The notes: generated by a model from the sequence alone, not told the origin. 63,392 nucleotides of DNA from Clostridium sp. Cult2 (GCF_021655075.1 NZ_PPXX01000061.1:1-63392); one strand, 5' to 3'; counted from the first letter of the stretch, positions 43,125 through 52,670 are shown. Program-made: numbers and translations.

Positions 43125-45275
43125 CTATTCCATTATCTCTTCTTCATCATTTATTATAATGAAGAGTATAAATATTGTAATCAAATTAATTGATATAGCT
43201 GATAGTATTAATCCAGAATCATTTACTAGAAAACCTACTATACTCCCTACTATACATGATAGATAACCCTTACCTAATCCACTATTCATAAGCCTATTAA
43301 CCCTATTTTCATATAAATATGAAACTATTACTTGTATAAATACATTTGTAATAATTACTTTTGTCCAAACTGATATACCGACTAATCTAATATTCATCAA
43401 TAATTTTCTATCTATTATGTTTTTTACTATCCCTAACCCCTTTTCATTAATGGATAATAATGTTCTTCCTAGATGAGTTGGGGTTGGGTTTAAATTAATA
43501 TCTATATATCCCAAAATGGTAATTGTTAGACTAGCCACAACTATAATCAACAATATATTTTTTAAATTTAACTGTTTATTAAATAATTCCAGAATGAAAT
43601 ATACACTAGCAGATATTAAAGCAATTGTACCACCTACATTAGCCCCTAATCTAGGATGACCAACTAGAACTATAGATATAAATAAAATTAGGATGGATAC
43701 AATCTTTTTGTTATATCTCTCATATAATAATCCTGCAGTTAATGATGCTATAGCTAAAAACAATCCAACCATTTCATTTCCTATCCCAAAATATCTAGCC
43801 CCAATAATAGGATCGTGACTAAAAACAGAATATTTGGTAAAGAGACCATTCAATAATATATCTAAAATAATAATAACAAAATAAGTATAGGTAATTATAT
43901 ATATTGATCTGCCACTGCTAGATTTTTTAAAAGCATAAGCAAATAAACTTAATAAAAGCATTAAACCAATAACATATTTTACCAGATTATCTATTTTAAA
44001 TAAGGAACTTATCATAAATATTATAGGTACTCCATATAGTAACAATAAAATTACCTTAAGCCATTCGCCAAGTGGATTGTTCAGTTTAATTTTAAATAAA
44101 AATAAAGCCAATATTATTAACATTATTAAAATAGAAATAGTTCCATAGATTAACATAGTTTTTGATCTTACTTTCGACATAAGATTAATACGTCCGTTAA
44201 TTGATTCTATATAATTAAACGTATTATCCTTTTCTATATAGTTAACAATATTCCCTGACATGTTTTTTATTTTTAGATTCAAAAAATTAACAATCGTAGG
44301 TGATATATCCAAGTTAGAAATTATCCCTGGTCTATTAGTAGTTGAAGAAATAGTTATACCCCTATTTATATCTTTCCCCCACAATAATATAGGTGACAAT
44401 CTACTATCATCAATTCTTTCCTCTCCACTATTAGGACTTAATACTATAAGTAAAGATTTCTCTTTTTCTATAATATCTAGTAATTTACCAATAAAAATAT
44501 CTGTACCTTCTAAAATCATATCTCTCTTTTTATAGAATTCATCATCTGACATAAAAGAGCTATAGCTATTAAGCCTATTCAAATCTCCTGTATCTACAAC
44601 TATTAGAGAAGCCCTAGATTTAATGGTAATTATTTTATCTAATATTTTGTCATAATCTGTTCTAAAGCCATAAGGATAATATTCATCCTCTATAAGAACA
44701 TCATCTAAATTACCAAAATCAATTAATCCCTTTGAGTCCATAGGTATTAAAGCAGAAGTCCTTATCAATTCTTCATCTGTATCACTATTGCCAAAGATTG
44801 CTGTTTTAAGGCCATTATTATGCAATCTATCCCCTAATGCTCCTAGAAATGGTGAATACTTATTGTTTTTATTTTGATTATATAATCTGCCTATATGAAT
44901 ATTAGCTACTTGGTACTCGTTATTTATATGACCTACTCTATTTTCATAAATTTTTTTATATTCCTGATTTAAATTATGGAATAGGCTACTTTCATTATTT
45001 GCAAAAGCCTTATTAGAGGCATTTATAGTGATAAAACTTTCTGCACTCCTATAACTGCTAATACCACGAACATTCATCAATCCAAAACTGCCATCTTCTA
45101 TTAAATTCTTGAAATTTGGCATTTTTTCAATATCTGAAAGTGTTAGTTTGTTCACAACAATTATAAATACATTGTTTTCTATATTAAAATTGTTATCACC
45201 ATAACTAAATTCTGTAATAGAAAATAGTAATATAAAAATTATTAATATTGTAGTAAATCTCCTAGTTCTACACAC
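43125..45275 (-). CDS. Large membrane protein with AlkP-like extracytoplasmic domain
   Basis: A 716-residue protein: signal-anchor (ILIIFILLFSITEFSYG), an outer domain (residues 30-360) with an alkaline phosphatase/sulfatase-like fold order (KLTLSDIEKMPNFKNLIEDG, SASLIVVDTGDLNRL-type strands), then about ten membrane helices. Expected metal ligands and catalytic Ser/Thr of active AlkP enzymes are not obvious, for instance SPNSGEERIDDSRLSP replaces the usual HG-containing loop. Function unknown; located between ireB and the AKR gene in several Clostridia. No name assigned. Confidence 0.7.
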   Translation of the reverse strand: MCRTRRFTTILIIFILLFSITEFSYGDNNFNIENNVFIIVVNKLTLSDIEKMPNFKNLIEDGSFGLMNVRGISSYRSAESFITINASNKAFANNESSLFHNLNQEYKKIYENRVGHINNEYQVANIHIGRLYNQNKNNKYSPFLGALGDRLHNNGLKTAIFGNSDTDEELIRTSALIPMDSKGLIDFGNLDDVLIEDEYYPYGFRTDYDKILDKIITIKSRASLIVVDTGDLNRLNSYSSFMSDDEFYKKRDMILEGTDIFIGKLLDIIEKEKSLLIVLSPNSGEERIDDSRLSPILLWGKDINRGITISSTTNRPGIISNLDISPTIVNFLNLKIKNMSGNIVNYIEKDNTFNYIESINGRINLMSKVRSKTMLIYGTISILIMLIILALFLFKIKLNNPLGEWLKVILLLLYGVPIIFMISSLFKIDNLVKYVIGLMLLLSLFAYAFKKSSSGRSIYIITYTYFVIIILDILLNGLFTKYSVFSHDPIIGARYFGIGNEMVGLFLAIASLTAGLLYERYNKKIVSILILFISIVLVGHPRLGANVGGTIALISASVYFILELFNKQLNLKNILLIIVVASLTITILGYIDINLNPTPTHLGRTLLSINEKGLGIVKNIIDRKLLMNIRLVGISVWTKVIITNVFIQVIVSYLYENRVNRLMNSGLGKGYLSCIVGSIVGFLVNDSGLILSAISINLITIFILFIIINDEEEIME

Positions 45276-45288
45276 TTAAGATTCTCTC

Positions 45289-45555
45289 CTAAACCTCTTT
45301 TTCCTTTTCTAAATAACTATCCAGTATTTCTTCTAATATTTCATCTCTTTCTATTTTTCGTACTAGACTTCTTGCATTCTTGTGACTTGTTATATAAGTC
45401 GGGTCTCCTGATAGGATGTAACCAATAATTTGATTTATAGGGTCATAACCTTTCTCTTTTAAAGCATTATAGACGGTTAAAATGATTTTTCTTGCTTCAT
45501 TCACATTTTCCTTAGGTGCTTCAAATTTCATAGTCTCGTTTAAGTTATTATTCAT
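45289..45555 (-). CDS. ireB: IreB family regulatory phosphoprotein (UPF0297)
   Basis: An 88-residue protein. [20 protein letters not shown] and [20 protein letters not shown] are the IreB hallmarks. In Enterococcus IreB is phosphorylated by the PASTA kinase IreK. The alaS-ireB-ruvX neighbourhood is widely conserved; here two extra genes lie between ireB and ruvX. Confidence 0.92.
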   Translation of the reverse strand: MNNNLNETMKFEAPKENVNEARKIILTVYNALKEKGYDPINQIIGYILSGDPTYITSHKNARSLVRKIERDEILEEILDSYLEKEKEV

Positions 45556-45610
45556 TATAACACCCCCTATAATATTTATATCACATCATTTGTAGAATAT
45601 ACAGTAGGAA

Positions 45611-45644
45611 AATAAATATTAGCCATTTATGGCTAATATTTATT
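45611..45644 (-). terminator. Terminator of alaS
   Basis: A 15-bp perfect stem (AATAAATATTAGCCA with its complement) overlapping the alaS stop codon, with a short T run after it on the minus strand. Confidence 0.8.
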
Positions 45645-48279
45645 TTATTTGCTTTTCAACAATAGTGGAAACCATGCTCAAAGCTTCTTCAATTTTTGTT
45701 ATATCTTTACCTCCTGCTTGAGCCATGTCTGGGCGACCGCCACCACCGCCTCCTGTAATTTTAGCTACTTCTTTAATTAGATTTCCTGCATGAATACCCC
45801 TTTCAACTAAATCCTTTGTAACCATTGAAACAAAAGAAAGTTTACCTTTATCTACACTGGCTAAAACAATTACACAAGTATCTAAAGCATTTCTTATTTC
45901 ATCTCCAAGATTTCTTAGGCTATTCATATCCATATTATCTACTTTATAAGTTATTATATTAATACCATTAATCTCTACTTTAGTATTTATTATTTCATCA
46001 GCTATAGATGTAGCCATTTTGGATTTTAGAGAGTCTATTTCTCTATCTCTTTCCTTTAGTTCTTCAGTAATATTTTTTATCCTGTCAATCATGTCCTTCC
46101 TATTAGTTCTAATAATATGAGTAATTTGATTGATATCTTCTTCTAATTCTTCCATATACTCATAAACAGCCCTGCCGGTTATAGCTTCAATCCTTCTAAT
46201 TCCAGAAGCAATACTTGATTCACTAATTATTTTGAAAAGACCAATATTACTTGTATTATTTACATGGGTACCACCACAAAGTTCTTTTGAATAATCTCCC
46301 ATTTGAATAACTCTAACAAAATCCTTATATTTGTCCTCAAATAGCCCAACTATACCCAATTCTTCTGATTCTTTCAATGTCATTTCATTTGTTTTTACCT
46401 CTAAAGAATCAAGTATTCTTTCATTTACTATATTTTCTATCTGTTTTAGATCCTCATCTTTTACCCCTTCATAGTGAGTAAAGTCAAATCTTAACCTATT
46501 TGGTAATACTATTGAACCTGCTTGATTTACATGTTCACCTAGTACTTCCTTCAATGCTTTATGGAGTAAATGTGTAGCTGAGTGATTTCTCATAATATCC
46601 TTTCTGTTTTTTTCATCAACCATGGCTAATACTAAATCTTCTGTATTAATCTTCCCTTTTTCAACTCTAACTAAATGAATTATGGTCTCATCTTTAGTAT
46701 ACTTTGTATCCATTACCTTGCCATAAAACCCTTCATTTTTTAAATATCCTATATCCCCTACCTGTCCTCCACTTTCAGCATAGAAAGGAGTCTCCTTTAA
46801 AATTACAATACCTTCTTCATTTTCTCCAATACTATCAACCATATTACCATCCCTAGAGATACCAATTACTTCTGTTTCCAAAGATGTATTATCATATCCT
46901 TTAAACAAGGTATTGTAACCTTCTATCAATTCTAAAGGACTTCCATTTTTCCAACCTGAATCAGAAAATTCTTCTCTAGCTTTTCTTGCTCTATCCCTTT
47001 GTTCTTCCATATGTTTATTGAATTCATCTTCATCTACAGATAATCCTTTCTCTTCTAGAATTTCCTTAGTTAAGTCTAAGGGGAAACCATAAGTATCATA
47101 GAGTTTAAAAGCTTTTTCTCCATTTAGATATCTTTCACCATCTTCTAGTATTCCTTCTATATAGCCTTCTAATATATGGATGCCCTGATGAATAGTTTCC
47201 TGGAATTTTTCTTCTTCTGCTTCTATTACTTTCTTAATTTGTTCTTCTCTCTCTCTTATCTCAACATATTCTATCTTCCAAGATTCTATCACTTTTTCTA
47301 CAATACTGTTCAAAAATGCTTCCTCAATTCCTAACAATTTACCGTGTCTTGCTGCCCTCCTTATTAACCTTCTTAATACATAACCTCTACCTTCATTACT
47401 TGGAAGGACTCCATCGGATACGAGGAAAGTAACTGCCCTAGCATGATCTGTAATAACCCTTATAGAGACATCAATTTTAGAATCCACTCCATATTTCTTT
47501 CCAGAAACAATCTCAACTTGGTTAAGTATCTTTTTTATTTCTTCTACTTCAAAAATATTATCTGCATTTTCCATTACTGCAGCAATCCTCTCAAGACCCA
47601 TACCCGTATCAATATTTGGATGCTCTAATGGATGGTATACACCAAATTCATCTTTATCAAATTGAGTAAATACTAAATTCCATACCTCAATAAATCTATC
47701 ACATTCACAACCTGGTTGGCAAGTTGCTTCACCACAACCATATTCTTCTCCTCTGTCCACATATATTTCGGAACAAGGCCCACAAGGTCCTACCTCCAAT
47801 TCCCAAAAGTTGTCCTCTTTTCCCAAACGTACAATTTTTTGCTCATCTAATCCTATATCCTTATTCCATATTTCATAGGCTTCTTCATCATCTAAGTATA
47901 TTGATGCCCAAAGATTTTCTTCTGGTATCTCCATCCTTTCAGTTAAAAACTCCCAAGCCCATTCTATAGCTTCTTTTTTAAAATAATCACCAAAAGAAAA
48001 ATTACCTAACATCTCAAAAAATGTAGCATGCCTATCCGTTTTCCCCACATTTTCTATGTCTCCAGTTCTTATACATTTTTGACAAGTTACAACTCTCTTA
48101 TTAGGAGGAATTTTTTCTCCTGTAAAATATGGTTTCAAAGGAGCCATCCCTGCGTTTATCAATAGCAAACTCTTATCGCTTTTAGGCACTAAAGAAAAAC
48201 TTGGTAATATTAAGTGGCCTTTTTCTTCAAAAAATTTTAAAAACTCTTCTCTTATTTCATGTAAACCTATATTTTTCAT
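45640..48279 (-). CDS. alaS: Alanine--tRNA ligase
   Basis: An 879-residue class II synthetase of full length. Motif 1 region is HEIREEFLKFFEEKGHLILP, ATP motif TCQKCIRTGDIENVGKTDRH, motif 3 DTGMGLERIAAVM. The editing domain has the zinc ligands HSATHLLHKAL and CGGTHVNNT; the C-terminal GGGGGGRPDMAQAGGKD glycine-rich end is present. Supplies alanyl-tRNA. It has its own promoter and a leader hairpin that may attenuate transcription. Confidence 0.97.
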   Translation of the reverse strand: MKNIGLHEIREEFLKFFEEKGHLILPSFSLVPKSDKSLLLINAGMAPLKPYFTGEKIPPNKRVVTCQKCIRTGDIENVGKTDRHATFFEMLGNFSFGDYFKKEAIEWAWEFLTERMEIPEENLWASIYLDDEEAYEIWNKDIGLDEQKIVRLGKEDNFWELEVGPCGPCSEIYVDRGEEYGCGEATCQPGCECDRFIEVWNLVFTQFDKDEFGVYHPLEHPNIDTGMGLERIAAVMENADNIFEVEEIKKILNQVEIVSGKKYGVDSKIDVSIRVITDHARAVTFLVSDGVLPSNEGRGYVLRRLIRRAARHGKLLGIEEAFLNSIVEKVIESWKIEYVEIREREEQIKKVIEAEEEKFQETIHQGIHILEGYIEGILEDGERYLNGEKAFKLYDTYGFPLDLTKEILEEKGLSVDEDEFNKHMEEQRDRARKAREEFSDSGWKNGSPLELIEGYNTLFKGYDNTSLETEVIGISRDGNMVDSIGENEEGIVILKETPFYAESGGQVGDIGYLKNEGFYGKVMDTKYTKDETIIHLVRVEKGKINTEDLVLAMVDEKNRKDIMRNHSATHLLHKALKEVLGEHVNQAGSIVLPNRLRFDFTHYEGVKDEDLKQIENIVNERILDSLEVKTNEMTLKESEELGIVGLFEDKYKDFVRVIQMGDYSKELCGGTHVNNTSNIGLFKIISESSIASGIRRIEAITGRAVYEYMEELEEDINQITHIIRTNRKDMIDRIKNITEELKERDREIDSLKSKMATSIADEIINTKVEINGINIITYKVDNMDMNSLRNLGDEIRNALDTCVIVLASVDKGKLSFVSMVTKDLVERGIHAGNLIKEVAKITGGGGGGRPDMAQAGGKDITKIEEALSMVSTIVEKQIK

Positions 48280-48306
48280 CAGTTGTACACCTCACTCGAA
48301 TATTTT

Positions 48307-48336
48307 AAAAAAATTCGTCCCTCATCAAAGGGACGA
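48307..48336 (-). terminator. Terminator-like hairpin in the alaS leader
   Basis: Minus strand: TCGTCCCT, 6-nt loop, AGGGACGA, then seven T. It lies between the alaS promoter and its start codon, so full-length alaS mRNA must read through it. It could also end the transcript of the permease gene upstream. Not a T-box: the aptamer bulge and long leader are missing. Confidence 0.7.
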
Positions 48337-48362
48337 GAATTCACGTTCATACTTATATTTGG

Positions 48363-48391
48363 ATTATAATTTAAACTTAAATTTTTGTCAA
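48363..48391 (-). promoter_or_regulatory. SigA consensus promoter of alaS
   Basis: Minus strand: perfect TTGACA (48391-48386), 17-bp spacer, perfect TATAAT (48368-48363). A very strong vegetative promoter. Confidence 0.9.
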
Positions 48392-48416
48392 ACTAAAAGG
48401 TAACAGTCAAATTGTT

Positions 48417-49601
48417 CTATACATTTCTATTTCTTACTTTTTCCATAAAAAATCCATAGAGAATTTTAAATACTGCTACTGCAGGAATTGAAAATATCAT
48501 ACCCATAACTCCAAACATTCCGCCACCTATTACTAATGCTAACAATATGGTAATAGGATGTATACCAGTGGTCTCTCCTATAATTTTAGGTGCTAAGACA
48601 TTGTTCTCTACCCATTGAATACCAATAAATAAAATAGCTACCCATAAAGATTTAATAGGACTACTTAATAAAGCAAAGAATACAGCAGGCAAAAATCCAA
48701 TGAAGGGTCCAAAATAAGGTATAATATCAGCTATTCCAGTTATTATTCCAATAACTATAGCAAAATCAATCTTCAATATCAATAATAAAATTGTTGTTGC
48801 AACACCTACATAGATGGCTAATATTAATCTACCTCTAATAAATTGACTTAAGGCCCTATCAATTTCCAAAGACAATTCTTTAACTTCTTTCCTCATTTTT
48901 TTAGGTATTGTCAAATAAATTTTAGTTTTAAAATAATCCTTGTCTTTTAAAAAATAAAAAGTTAATATTGGGATTAATATAAGACTAACCACCTTTGAGA
49001 AAGTAGCTATAACACCTTCAAAAAACCTGCTAATACCATTAATTATTACATTTTCAATACTTTGAAAACTGTTTAATATTACACCTTCAATACTCTGTAA
49101 AATAGGTGGCATATTGTCAATATTTGTATAATATTTGTAATATAAATTATCAACGAATTTAGAAAATTTCTCAAAATATATAGGAATAACAGCTAAAAAT
49201 CTTTTTAGTTCTTTCCCAGTTTTAGGAAATACTAAAAATGATAATATAATTATAATCCCAATAATCACCATATATACTATTAAAACTCCCAAACCCCTTG
49301 ATATATTGTGTTTTTCAAAAAAATTGATTATTGGGTTAAATAGATAAGCTAAAATTGCTGAAATAATTATGGTTTTAAGAGTATCGGATAAAATACCATA
49401 TTCTTTAGATAGTAAATAAAAGAAATAAATAAAGATCAAAATAAATAGAATAGGTAATATCTTTTTTTTGTTAATTTTTATCTGTTTATTGATTTCCACA
49501 TACTTATTCCCAATATGTATTAAATAGTAAATAGCTAAAATTAAAAGGGTAGAAATTATTAATATTAAATTTCTAATTAAAACTGATGAATGTACATTCA
49601 T
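48417..49601 (-). CDS. AI-2E/PerM family permease
   Basis: About 394 residues with seven to eight hydrophobic helices (NLILIISTLLILAIYYLIH, AYLFNPIINFFEKHNISRGL, SLILIPILTFYFLKDKDYF, GIADIIPYFGPFIGFLPAVF). The AI-2E family transports diverse small molecules, not necessarily autoinducer 2; some members are Na/H antiporters. I chose the ATG at 49601 (MNVHSSV) because GGAG lies upstream; the frame extends to a TTG at 49640. Confidence 0.85.
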   Translation of the reverse strand: MNVHSSVLIRNLILIISTLLILAIYYLIHIGNKYVEINKQIKINKKKILPILFILIFIYFFYLLSKEYGILSDTLKTIIISAILAYLFNPIINFFEKHNISRGLGVLIVYMVIIGIIIILSFLVFPKTGKELKRFLAVIPIYFEKFSKFVDNLYYKYYTNIDNMPPILQSIEGVILNSFQSIENVIINGISRFFEGVIATFSKVVSLILIPILTFYFLKDKDYFKTKIYLTIPKKMRKEVKELSLEIDRALSQFIRGRLILAIYVGVATTILLLILKIDFAIVIGIITGIADIIPYFGPFIGFLPAVFFALLSSPIKSLWVAILFIGIQWVENNVLAPKIIGETTGIHPITILLALVIGGGMFGVMGMIFSIPAVAVFKILYGFFMEKVRNRNV

Positions 49602-49630
49602 AATACTTGTCTCCATATCTATTAATCTAA

Positions 49631-49651
49631 TAGGCAGCAACTAGCTGCCTA
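49631..49651 (-). terminator. Inverted repeat after the 56-residue gene
   Basis: An 8-bp perfect repeat TAGGCAGC/GCTGCCTA with a 5-nt loop overlaps the stop codon at 49649. It lacks a poly-T tail, so it is a weak terminator or a stabilising hairpin. Confidence 0.4.
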
Positions 49652-49819
49652 TCCCCATAGTGAATTCATACCATTAAATAAGGTTGATTTTGCTCTTCTA
49701 GCAGTTCTCATAATCCTTCTTCTTTGCATAGGCCCCATTCTAGTTCCAAAAATCATACCTATAGAGGCTCCTAATATGCTACCTAATAAAGCTCCATTCC
49801 TAAAGCCATTATTATCCAT
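49649..49819 (-). CDS. Small YtxH-like membrane protein, 56 residues
   Basis: ATG at 49819 with AGGAGAGG six bases upstream. The product starts MDNNGFRNGALLGSILGASI, one Gly-rich membrane helix, then a basic tail (RRRIMRTARRAKSTLF). The Gly-patterned helix and basic end resemble short YtxH-like proteins. It is unlikely to be random because of the strong ribosome site. Function unknown. Confidence 0.7.
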   Translation of the reverse strand: MDNNGFRNGALLGSILGASIGMIFGTRMGPMQRRRIMRTARRAKSTLFNGMNSLWG

Positions 49820-49915
49820 ATATATCCTCTCCTTTATCCTTTATATCTATTATTCTCTCATCTAAAACATATTTAATTCTATATATTTTTTCTAAATGTT
49901 GATAATTTTGCTAAT

Positions 49916-50392
49916 TTATATAAGATATTTATAAGGCATATGGATATAGTCCTTGTTAATATGAACATTTCTTAGGAGAGGTATATAATTCCTACCTTTA
50001 ATTAAATCTTCGAATAATCCCTCAGTAATTATGAAACCATGTATAGATCCATCTTCTTTATTTATAACAATATCCTTTACATAACCAACACATTCTCCAT
50101 CTTCCAGTCTAATCTCTTTGTTAATAAATTTGTATTTACTTTTTGAATCTTCATCTATTTTATATTGAAATACATCAATATCTTCAACATAAATAACCTC
50201 ATTATTTTTTGGTAAGTTAATACCTCTATATGGAATTGAAAGCTTGTTTTTGATAATTTTATCATTCTTAACGATTAAAAAATTAATTTTTTTAAAATTA
50301 TCAGAATAACTTACGTCCAAAATCCTACCAATAAGCTTCTTGGTTTTTTTGTCTAACACTTCTAATGTTATCAACTGTTTATATCTTATCAT
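49916..50392 (-). CDS. PRC-barrel domain protein
   Basis: A 158-residue protein with two tandem PRC-barrel-like halves: residues 4-80 (KKTKKLIGRILDVSYSDNFK) and 85-150 (IRLEDGECVGYVKDIVINKE, GSIHGFIITEGLFEDLI). PRC-barrels are beta-barrel adaptor domains found in RimM, photosynthetic and sporulation proteins. In spore formers such proteins are often sporulation-linked (YlmC/YmxH type). Exact role unknown. Confidence 0.8.
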   Translation of the reverse strand: MIRYKQLITLEVLDKKTKKLIGRILDVSYSDNFKKINFLIVKNDKIIKNKLSIPYRGINLPKNNEVIYVEDIDVFQYKIDEDSKSKYKFINKEIRLEDGECVGYVKDIVINKEDGSIHGFIITEGLFEDLIKGRNYIPLLRNVHINKDYIHMPYKYLI

Positions 50393-50419
50393 AAATATAC
50401 CCCTCTTCTATTTTGATTC

Positions 50420-50450
50420 ATTATATATTGTTCCTTGGACAATATATAAT
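50420..50450. repeat. Perfect inverted repeat between iscU and the PRC-barrel gene
   Basis: ATTATATATTGT, 7-nt loop TCCTTGG, then ACAATATATAAT: a 12-bp perfect stem. No poly-T tail follows, so it may be an operator or a stability element rather than a terminator. Confidence 0.55.
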
Positions 50451-50512
50451 TATTTTGCAAAATTTACCCAGTCTCTTATTTGAGATTTAAGGCAATAGAG
50501 GGGATAATCATA

Positions 50513-50935
50513 TTAATGATGGTGAGCATCATCATCTGGATTGAAATCATCTAATCCATCTATGTGTATGTTATTCTTTTTTGAATAATCTAGTAAAGCT
50601 GATTTAATAGCTTGTTCAGCTAAAACAGAACAATGCATCTTTATAGGTGGTAGTCCATCTAAAGCCTCTGCAACTTTTTTATTGGTTATTTCCATTGCTT
50701 CTTCTATAGTTTTTCCCTTAATCAATTCCGTTGCCATACTAGATGATGCTATTGCTGAACCACAACCAAAGGTTTTAAACTTTACATCTATGATAATTCC
50801 ATCTTCTATTTTCAAATACATCTTCATTATATCCCCACATCGTGGATTACCTACTTCTCCAACCCCATCAGCATTTTCTATTTCTCCAACATTTCTTGGA
50901 TTTTGAAAATGCTCCATTACTTTTTCTGAATACAT
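50513..50935 (-). CDS. iscU: Iron-sulfur cluster scaffold IscU (NifU N-terminal type)
   Basis: A 140-residue scaffold protein. Cluster-ligand Cys are in NPRCGDIM, FKTFGCGSAIASSSMATEL and IKMHCSVLAEQAIKSAL, with the Asp after the first Cys conserved. It starts one base after the iscS stop codon. The C-terminus ends DDDAHHH, a His tail of unknown use. Confidence 0.94.
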   Translation of the reverse strand: MYSEKVMEHFQNPRNVGEIENADGVGEVGNPRCGDIMKMYLKIEDGIIIDVKFKTFGCGSAIASSSMATELIKGKTIEEAMEITNKKVAEALDGLPPIKMHCSVLAEQAIKSALLDYSKKNNIHIDGLDDFNPDDDAHHH

Positions 50936-52114
50936 TTATTTGACCTCCTTAACATTCTCATATAAAGGTGACATTGACCTTAATCTAGACACAATTTCTA
51001 CTAGTTTCTCTACAACAAAGTCAACTTCTTCCTCTGTATTATAATCTCCCAAAGATAATCTTAAAGATCCATGAGCTATTTCGTGAGGCAAACCTATAGC
51101 TAATAACACATGGGATGGTTCTAATGTTCCCGAAGTACATGCAGAACCACTGGAACCAGCAATACCTACCATGTCCAAACTAAGTAACAAAGATTCTCCT
51201 TCTATAAATTCAAAACATATATTAACATTACCAGGTAATCTATTTGTTGGATGACCATTAAGTCTAACATAATCAATTTTTTCAAAAATTTTATTAATCA
51301 ATCTTTCTCTCAGATTAATTAATTTTGCATTGTTTTCATCTAAGCTTTCATAAGCTAATTCAATGGCTTTACCCATTCCAACAATTCCTGGCACGTTTTC
51401 TGTCCCTGCTCTACGGTTTCTTTCCTGACCTCCACCTGCAATAAGAGAATCTATCTTTACGCCCTGTCTTATATATAAGGCCCCCACGCCTTTTGGTCCA
51501 TAAAACTTATGTGCTGCTAAAGATAATAAGTCTATATTAAATTCATCTACATCTATATTAATATGACCTACAGCTTGAACTGCATCAGTGTGAAAATAAA
51601 TATCTTTCTCTTTAGCTATTCTTCCAATTTCTTTGATAGGCTGAATAGTACCTATTTCGTTATTTGCAAACATAATAGAGATTAATATGGTGTTGTCAGT
51701 AATAGATTCCTCCAATTGTTTTAAATCTACAATCCCATATTCATCTACATCTAAATAGGTTACTCTAAATCCTTGTTTCTCTAAATATTCACATGTATGA
51801 AGAATGCCATGATGCTCTATTTTTGAAGTAATAATATGATTTCCTTTTTTTCTATTGGCAAATGCAATCCCCTTAAGGGCCCAATTATCAGCCTCAGAAC
51901 CACCTGCAGTAAAAAAAATTTCATTGTTTTTAGCATTTAGTGCTTTGGCTATTTTTTCCCTTGAAATCTCTATGGCATTTTTGGATTGACTCCCCAAAGA
52001 ATATATACTTGATGGATTTCCATATTTAGTGGTAAAATACGGTAACATCTCATGGAGAACTTCTTCTTTTACTGGTGTTGTAGCTGAGTTGTCCATATAA
52101 ATAATTTTTTCCAT
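50936..52114 (-). CDS. iscS: Cysteine desulfurase IscS
   Basis: A 392-residue PLP enzyme that releases sulfur from cysteine for Fe-S assembly and tRNA thiolation. MDNSATTPVKEEV start, GGSEADNWALKG, PLP-lysine in SLAAHKFYGPKGVG, and the catalytic-Cys loop SGSACTSGTLEPSHVLLAIG. Middle gene of the iscR-iscS-iscU operon. Confidence 0.95.
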   Translation of the reverse strand: MEKIIYMDNSATTPVKEEVLHEMLPYFTTKYGNPSSIYSLGSQSKNAIEISREKIAKALNAKNNEIFFTAGGSEADNWALKGIAFANRKKGNHIITSKIEHHGILHTCEYLEKQGFRVTYLDVDEYGIVDLKQLEESITDNTILISIMFANNEIGTIQPIKEIGRIAKEKDIYFHTDAVQAVGHINIDVDEFNIDLLSLAAHKFYGPKGVGALYIRQGVKIDSLIAGGGQERNRRAGTENVPGIVGMGKAIELAYESLDENNAKLINLRERLINKIFEKIDYVRLNGHPTNRLPGNVNICFEFIEGESLLLSLDMVGIAGSSGSACTSGTLEPSHVLLAIGLPHEIAHGSLRLSLGDYNTEEEVDFVVEKLVEIVSRLRSMSPLYENVKEVK

Positions 52115-52125
52115 AACGATTCCTC

Positions 52126-52563
52126 CTAAGCTTTTGTTTGTTTTAATTCAAATCGCGCTTGTTCATCAAGCATATCCTGCAATGATATGGAATCAATAAC
52201 TTGATTAATGCTATCTCTCATTTGCATCCAAACCAACTTGGTTACACAGTATTCTTCCTTTTCACAACCGTAATTATTATCAATTACACAATCAGCTGGA
52301 GCCATATCACCTTCAAGTACTCTAAGTATATTCCCTACAGTAATATTATTAGGAGGTTTGGCTAACATATACCCACCTTGAGCACCTCTAACACTATTTA
52401 ATAATCCTGCTTTTCTTAAGGAAGAAACTAGTTGTTCTAAATAGTTTTCCGAAAGTTCTTGTGCACTAGCAATACTATTCAAGGGTATGGGTCCTTCTCC
52501 ATAATGACGTGCTAATTGAAACATAGCTTTTAATCCATATCTTCCCCTAGTAGATAGTCTCAT
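52126..52563 (-). CDS. iscR: Rrf2/IscR family transcriptional regulator
   Basis: A 145-residue winged-helix repressor: MRLSTRGRYGLKAMFQLARH, EQLVSSLRKAGLLNSVRGAQ. Three cysteines, CVIDNNYGCEKEEYC, match the cluster-binding pattern of IscR. It leads the isc operon and probably regulates it; inverted repeats overlap its promoter. Confidence 0.9.
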   Translation of the reverse strand: MRLSTRGRYGLKAMFQLARHYGEGPIPLNSIASAQELSENYLEQLVSSLRKAGLLNSVRGAQGGYMLAKPPNNITVGNILRVLEGDMAPADCVIDNNYGCEKEEYCVTKLVWMQMRDSINQVIDSISLQDMLDEQARFELKQTKA

Positions 52564-52585
52564 TTAACCACCTCTTTTAATTCCA

Positions 52586-52640
52586 ACCAAAGTACTTGGT
52601 ATTCTGTAATAAGTATATTATACCCTAGTATCTTTGTCAA
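52586..52640 (-). promoter_or_regulatory. isc operon promoter with candidate IscR operators
   Basis: Minus strand: TTGACA (52640-52635), 17-bp spacer, TATACT (52617-52612). GTATAATATAC, a perfect 11-base palindrome (52613-52623), overlaps the -10, and ACCAA-5 nt-TTGGT (52586-52600) lies just downstream. These are well placed for repression by IscR. The promoter is solid; the operator assignment is inference. Confidence 0.6.
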
Positions 52641-52670
52641 CATTCAAATTAAATATATTTTACACAATAA

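Noticed and set aside
48280-48416. T-box leader for alaS
   Set aside because: The leader is about 75 nt, too short, and shows no specifier loop or T-box bulge.
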